Made by a program: the position numbers and the translations under genes. This document shows, in pieces, positions 6,574 through 8,767 of a stretch of 8,767 nucleotides of DNA. The notes under the pieces are model-generated. The model saw only the letters and a list, made by a program, of their open reading frames with translations, had not been told where the DNA came from and ran no database searches. The stretch is from CAZPHU01 sp964419255 (GTDB taxonomy: Bacteria > Fibrobacterota > Chitinivibrionia > Chitinivibrionales > CAYFVL01): assembly GCA_964419255.1 (NCBI GenBank), contig CAYQOU010000105.1, positions 1-8,767 on the forward strand, in the 5' to 3' direction. Within the stretch, counting starts at the first letter, position 1; every line of letters begins with the position of its first letter.

Positions 6574-7329
6574 ATGAAAAAGACAGGTTTACTATTGTTT
6601 CTGTTTGTTGTTATGGCATATGCTCAGCCCACCGTGGAGGAGGTCCTCCAAAAGATTGATTACAATCAGCGGATGGGTAAGGATGTCAAGGCGCGTGTTG
6701 TCATGACTCAGAAGAAGGCCAGCCAGGGAGCGAAGGTGCTGGACATGATGTATTATCGCCGCGATTCGGATAATTCGTTTCTTATCACCATGACAGCCCC
6801 CGAGGCGGAGAAGGGTAATGGATACCTGCGGGTAGGAGATAATTTCTGGATGTATCGTAAAAACACGCGTACTTTCCAGCATGTCAATCGTGATGAAAGC
6901 ATCGGGGGATCGGAGGCGAGTGCGGAAGATTTTGAGACCCGGAAGGTAACCGAGCTTTATAAGCCGGCCCTGGATGATGAACGGAACGAAAAAATAAGTG
7001 AAGAGACACTGGGAAAGATTCCGGTATACAGGGTGGAGGTTACGGCAAAGGTTCATGATGTCTCCTATCCAAAAAAAATCTACTGGGTTCGCAAAGACAA
7101 TTTTCTTCCTCTCAAGGAACAGAGCTTTGCCGGATCGGGGACTCTGATGGTCACGGCATATTACCTTAACTACACCGAGCTGGAGGAGCGATTTATTCCG
7201 GTAAAGCAGCTGTACATCGATGAGTTTGAAAAGGGGAATAAAACAATCGTCGAGCTGTCCGGCATTTCTCTGGAAGATGTGGATGACCAGATCTTTACAA
7301 AAGCATATCTTGAGAATCTGAGTAAGTAG
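6574..7329 (+). CDS. LolA-like outer-membrane lipoprotein-sorting protein
   Basis: This is a 251-residue secreted protein. The signal peptide MKKTGLLLFLFVVMAYA is followed by QPTVEE, giving a predicted cut after residue 17. There is no lipobox Cys, so it should be soluble in the periplasm. The mature part has the LolA-like family layout: a first helix VEEVLQKIDYNQRM (21-34), strands around RVVMTQ, then FLITMTAPEAEKGNGYLRVGDNFWMY (69-94), SAEDFE (116-121), and KKIYWVRKDNFLPLKE (167-182). The PxxxxGxxYLxxGDxxW block is diagnostic of the lipoprotein-sorting relatives often found beside RND or MacB-like transporters. LolA folds bind acyl chains in a half-barrel and shuttle them across the periplasm. 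ATG 6574 is chosen over ATG 6553 because GGGGA (6565-6569) precedes it and it gives a clean signal peptide. The gap from the permease is 64 bases without a clear terminator. Confidence 0.88.
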   Translation: MKKTGLLLFLFVVMAYAQPTVEEVLQKIDYNQRMGKDVKARVVMTQKKASQGAKVLDMMYYRRDSDNSFLITMTAPEAEKGNGYLRVGDNFWMYRKNTRTFQHVNRDESIGGSEASAEDFETRKVTELYKPALDDERNEKISEETLGKIPVYRVEVTAKVHDVSYPKKIYWVRKDNFLPLKEQSFAGSGTLMVTAYYLNYTELEERFIPVKQLYIDEFEKGNKTIVELSGISLEDVDDQIFTKAYLENLSK

Positions 7330-7339
7330 GACTAAAAGA

Positions 7340-8671
7340 ATGAAGAATCTGATTTTTAAACTGCTTTGGGCTCTGTGCGCGGTGCAGACGGCTGCTCCTG
7401 CTCAGCAAGAGTTTGAGATGGATGAGTCGGCTCTGTTTGGCGATACCGCAATGATTGTGGATTCAGAACAGTTTACCGATTCGGCTAGTATCATAGATGA
7501 AAAAAAACAGAAAACAGTTTCATTTTCCGGAGATATCGCGGGAAGTGTTACCGGTACGATGAATCGTTCGTATTTCGATGATGCTACCATATCAAATACC
7601 GGATATCAAAGCACGGCATTCTCAAACTTCAATCTGGATGTTCGTCTGCCGGGGGCCGTAAAATCGTTTATCGATGCCGAGGCGATATACTATGCGTCAA
7701 ATGAGAGCCTCGATGTGGATCTCAACGAGATGTTTCTGGACTGGAATATCGGCTACAATGTGTTTTTTCGAGCCGGTAAACAGGTGCTTCAATGGGGAAG
7801 AGGATACTTCTTCAATCCGGTGGATCTGGTCAATGTGGAAAAGACCCGCTTCCTCAACGAACTGGGTAGTCGCGAGGGGGCATTCGGTCTGAAGGTGCAC
7901 GTGCCGATTCAGACCAGAGCCAATCTGTATGCATTTGTGGATATGGGAAAAGTTCCCAGGGCGGACAGCCTGGCGATGGCGGCAAAGGCGGAGTTTCTGG
8001 TCAAATCGGTCGAGTTTGCATTCTCCGCCTGGGGAAAAAACAAAACCGACCCGGTATTCGGATTCGATTTTTCAACCGGCCTGTTCGATTTCATGATCAG
8101 CGGAGAAGCGGCCCTGCATAGAAGCATCACCATCTATACATTAGGCGATGTTGCCATTGATACTACCGATGAGCAGATCGCTCTCGATTCCAAATCATAC
8201 GACTGGGTTCCACGGCTCTCGCTGGGGATAGGGCGCTATTTCGATATTGGAGACATAAACGACAGACTCATGATAAATTTTGAGGGGTATTTCAACCAGG
8301 CAGGCACCGACAGGAAAGATCTTCTTCCCGGCGGCCTCGATATGCGCGGGCTAACCACTGAGAACCTGCTGGAGCAGCTCCCGCCGGATATCCTGCCACT
8401 TATTTTTCGGCAAAACAACCTGTCTAAATGGTATGTGGCAGCATTTGCGACGTTTAACAGGTTTATAATTTCGGACATGAAATTGACCGCCAATGCACTG
8501 GTAAATCTCAACCAGAAAAGCGCCATGGTGCAGGCAGGCGTCAACTATACGACTCTTCATAATCTTTCCTTCGATCTTATAGTGACCGGATTCCCCGGCC
8601 CCGATTACACCGAGTACACTATCGCCGGACAAGGCATGGCGGTGGAATTGAGAACCGGCATTAGGTTTTAG
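7340..8671 (+). CDS. Outer-membrane beta-barrel protein (porin-like)
   Basis: This is a 443-residue exported protein. A signal peptide covers about 1-21 (start MKNLIFKLLWALCAV, cut after a PA). It is followed by an acidic, Ser/Asp/Glu-rich segment at 22-58 and then alternating-pattern beta strands to the end. The final residues VELRTGIRF end in Phe with alternating hydrophobics, the usual signal for BAM-mediated barrel insertion. Residues 143-165 (FRAGKQVLQWGRGYFFNP, then VDLVN) match the G-x-Q-x-hydrophobic-x-WG-x-G-x-x-x-NP-x-D block seen in DUF1302-like and related outer-membrane proteins. Several of those are encoded beside LolA-fold proteins and membrane exporters. I cannot assign a named family with certainty. 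It begins 10 bases after the LolA-like gene, with AGGA (7328-7331) as ribosome binding site, so it is the last gene of the operon. A role as outer-membrane acceptor or exit is inferred. Confidence 0.8.
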   Translation: MKNLIFKLLWALCAVQTAAPAQQEFEMDESALFGDTAMIVDSEQFTDSASIIDEKKQKTVSFSGDIAGSVTGTMNRSYFDDATISNTGYQSTAFSNFNLDVRLPGAVKSFIDAEAIYYASNESLDVDLNEMFLDWNIGYNVFFRAGKQVLQWGRGYFFNPVDLVNVEKTRFLNELGSREGAFGLKVHVPIQTRANLYAFVDMGKVPRADSLAMAAKAEFLVKSVEFAFSAWGKNKTDPVFGFDFSTGLFDFMISGEAALHRSITIYTLGDVAIDTTDEQIALDSKSYDWVPRLSLGIGRYFDIGDINDRLMINFEGYFNQAGTDRKDLLPGGLDMRGLTTENLLEQLPPDILPLIFRQNNLSKWYVAAFATFNRFIISDMKLTANALVNLNQKSAMVQAGVNYTTLHNLSFDLIVTGFPGPDYTEYTIAGQGMAVELRTGIRF

Positions 8672-8693
8672 TTTCGAGTTTCGAGATAAAACC
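8664..8693 (+). repeat. Inverted repeat across the barrel stop codon
   Basis: GGTTTTA at 8664-8670 and TAAAACC at 8687-8693 are a perfect 7-base inverted repeat with a 16-base spacer that holds the TTTCGAG tandem pair. A second TAAAACC copy follows at 8733-8739 and runs into TTTT. Either could form an mRNA 3' stem, but the stem is AT-rich and the T-run follows only the distant copy, so a terminator is not established. Confidence 0.35.
8672..8685 (+). repeat. Heptamer tandem repeat TTTCGAG, two copies
   Basis: Two exact adjacent copies of TTTCGAG begin one base after the barrel stop codon. With only two copies this is weak alone, but a second seven-base repeat lies about 60 bases downstream. 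Confidence 0.6.
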
Positions 8694-8744
8694 AAGGGTT
8701 GCTGCCGGATGATATTTCAGTCGTCCTGCGCGTAAAACCTTTTC

Positions 8745-8767
8745 CGTCTCTCGTCTCTCGTCTCTCG
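8745..8767 (+). repeat. Heptamer tandem repeat CGTCTCT, at least three copies
   Basis: Three exact copies of CGTCTCT (8745-8751, 8752-8758, 8759-8765) are followed by CG at the window edge, so the array continues or ends outside. The seven-base period does not preserve a reading frame, and no gene is seen here. It looks like an intergenic simple repeat prone to slippage. The rest of the spacer 8694-8744 shows no recognisable feature. Confidence 0.85.

Overview
The window comes from a flagellated, double-membraned (Gram-negative type) bacterium. It encodes a flagellin with its chaperone FliS, and exported envelope proteins that include an outer-membrane beta-barrel ending in Phe. The arrangement of a MacB/Lol-type ABC ATPase, two FtsX-type permeases, a LolA-like lipoprotein-sorting protein and a barrel recalls gene clusters of Spirochaetota and Fibrobacterota. 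That lineage hint comes from memory of gene order only and is weak.

Left part (1-770). The first 40 bases can be read as the tail of an upstream plus-strand gene. A minus-strand gene ending at 170 carries a flavodoxin-like domain whose 5' end is unclear and possibly degenerate.

Flagellar module (722-2029). A near-consensus flagellar sigma-28 (FliA) promoter lies at 722-748. It is followed by a strong ribosome binding site, a compact 280-residue flagellin with an unusual N-terminal tip, and fliS 38 bases later. No FliD cap gene lies between or next to them.

Spacer (2030-2530). This is about 500 bases with no convincing gene. It becomes strongly AT-rich in its second half and holds a weak hairpin and a weak sigma-70-like promoter candidate.

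Envelope operon (2531-8671). Five co-directional genes are tightly packed: an ABC ATPase (GTG start), a 506-residue permease, a 585-residue permease with a duplicated extracytoplasmic subdomain, a secreted LolA-like protein and an outer-membrane beta-barrel. Gaps are 5, 17, 64 and 10 bases. Together they could form a complete inner-membrane to periplasm to outer-membrane route for a lipid or lipoprotein: the ATPase and permeases extract the substrate, the LolA-like protein ferries it, and the barrel receives it or forms part of the acceptor. This is inference from families and order, and the substrate is unknown.

Right end (8672-8767). This is non-coding, with heptanucleotide tandem repeats (TTTCGAG twice, CGTCTCT three times and running off the window) and an inverted repeat that overlaps the barrel stop codon.
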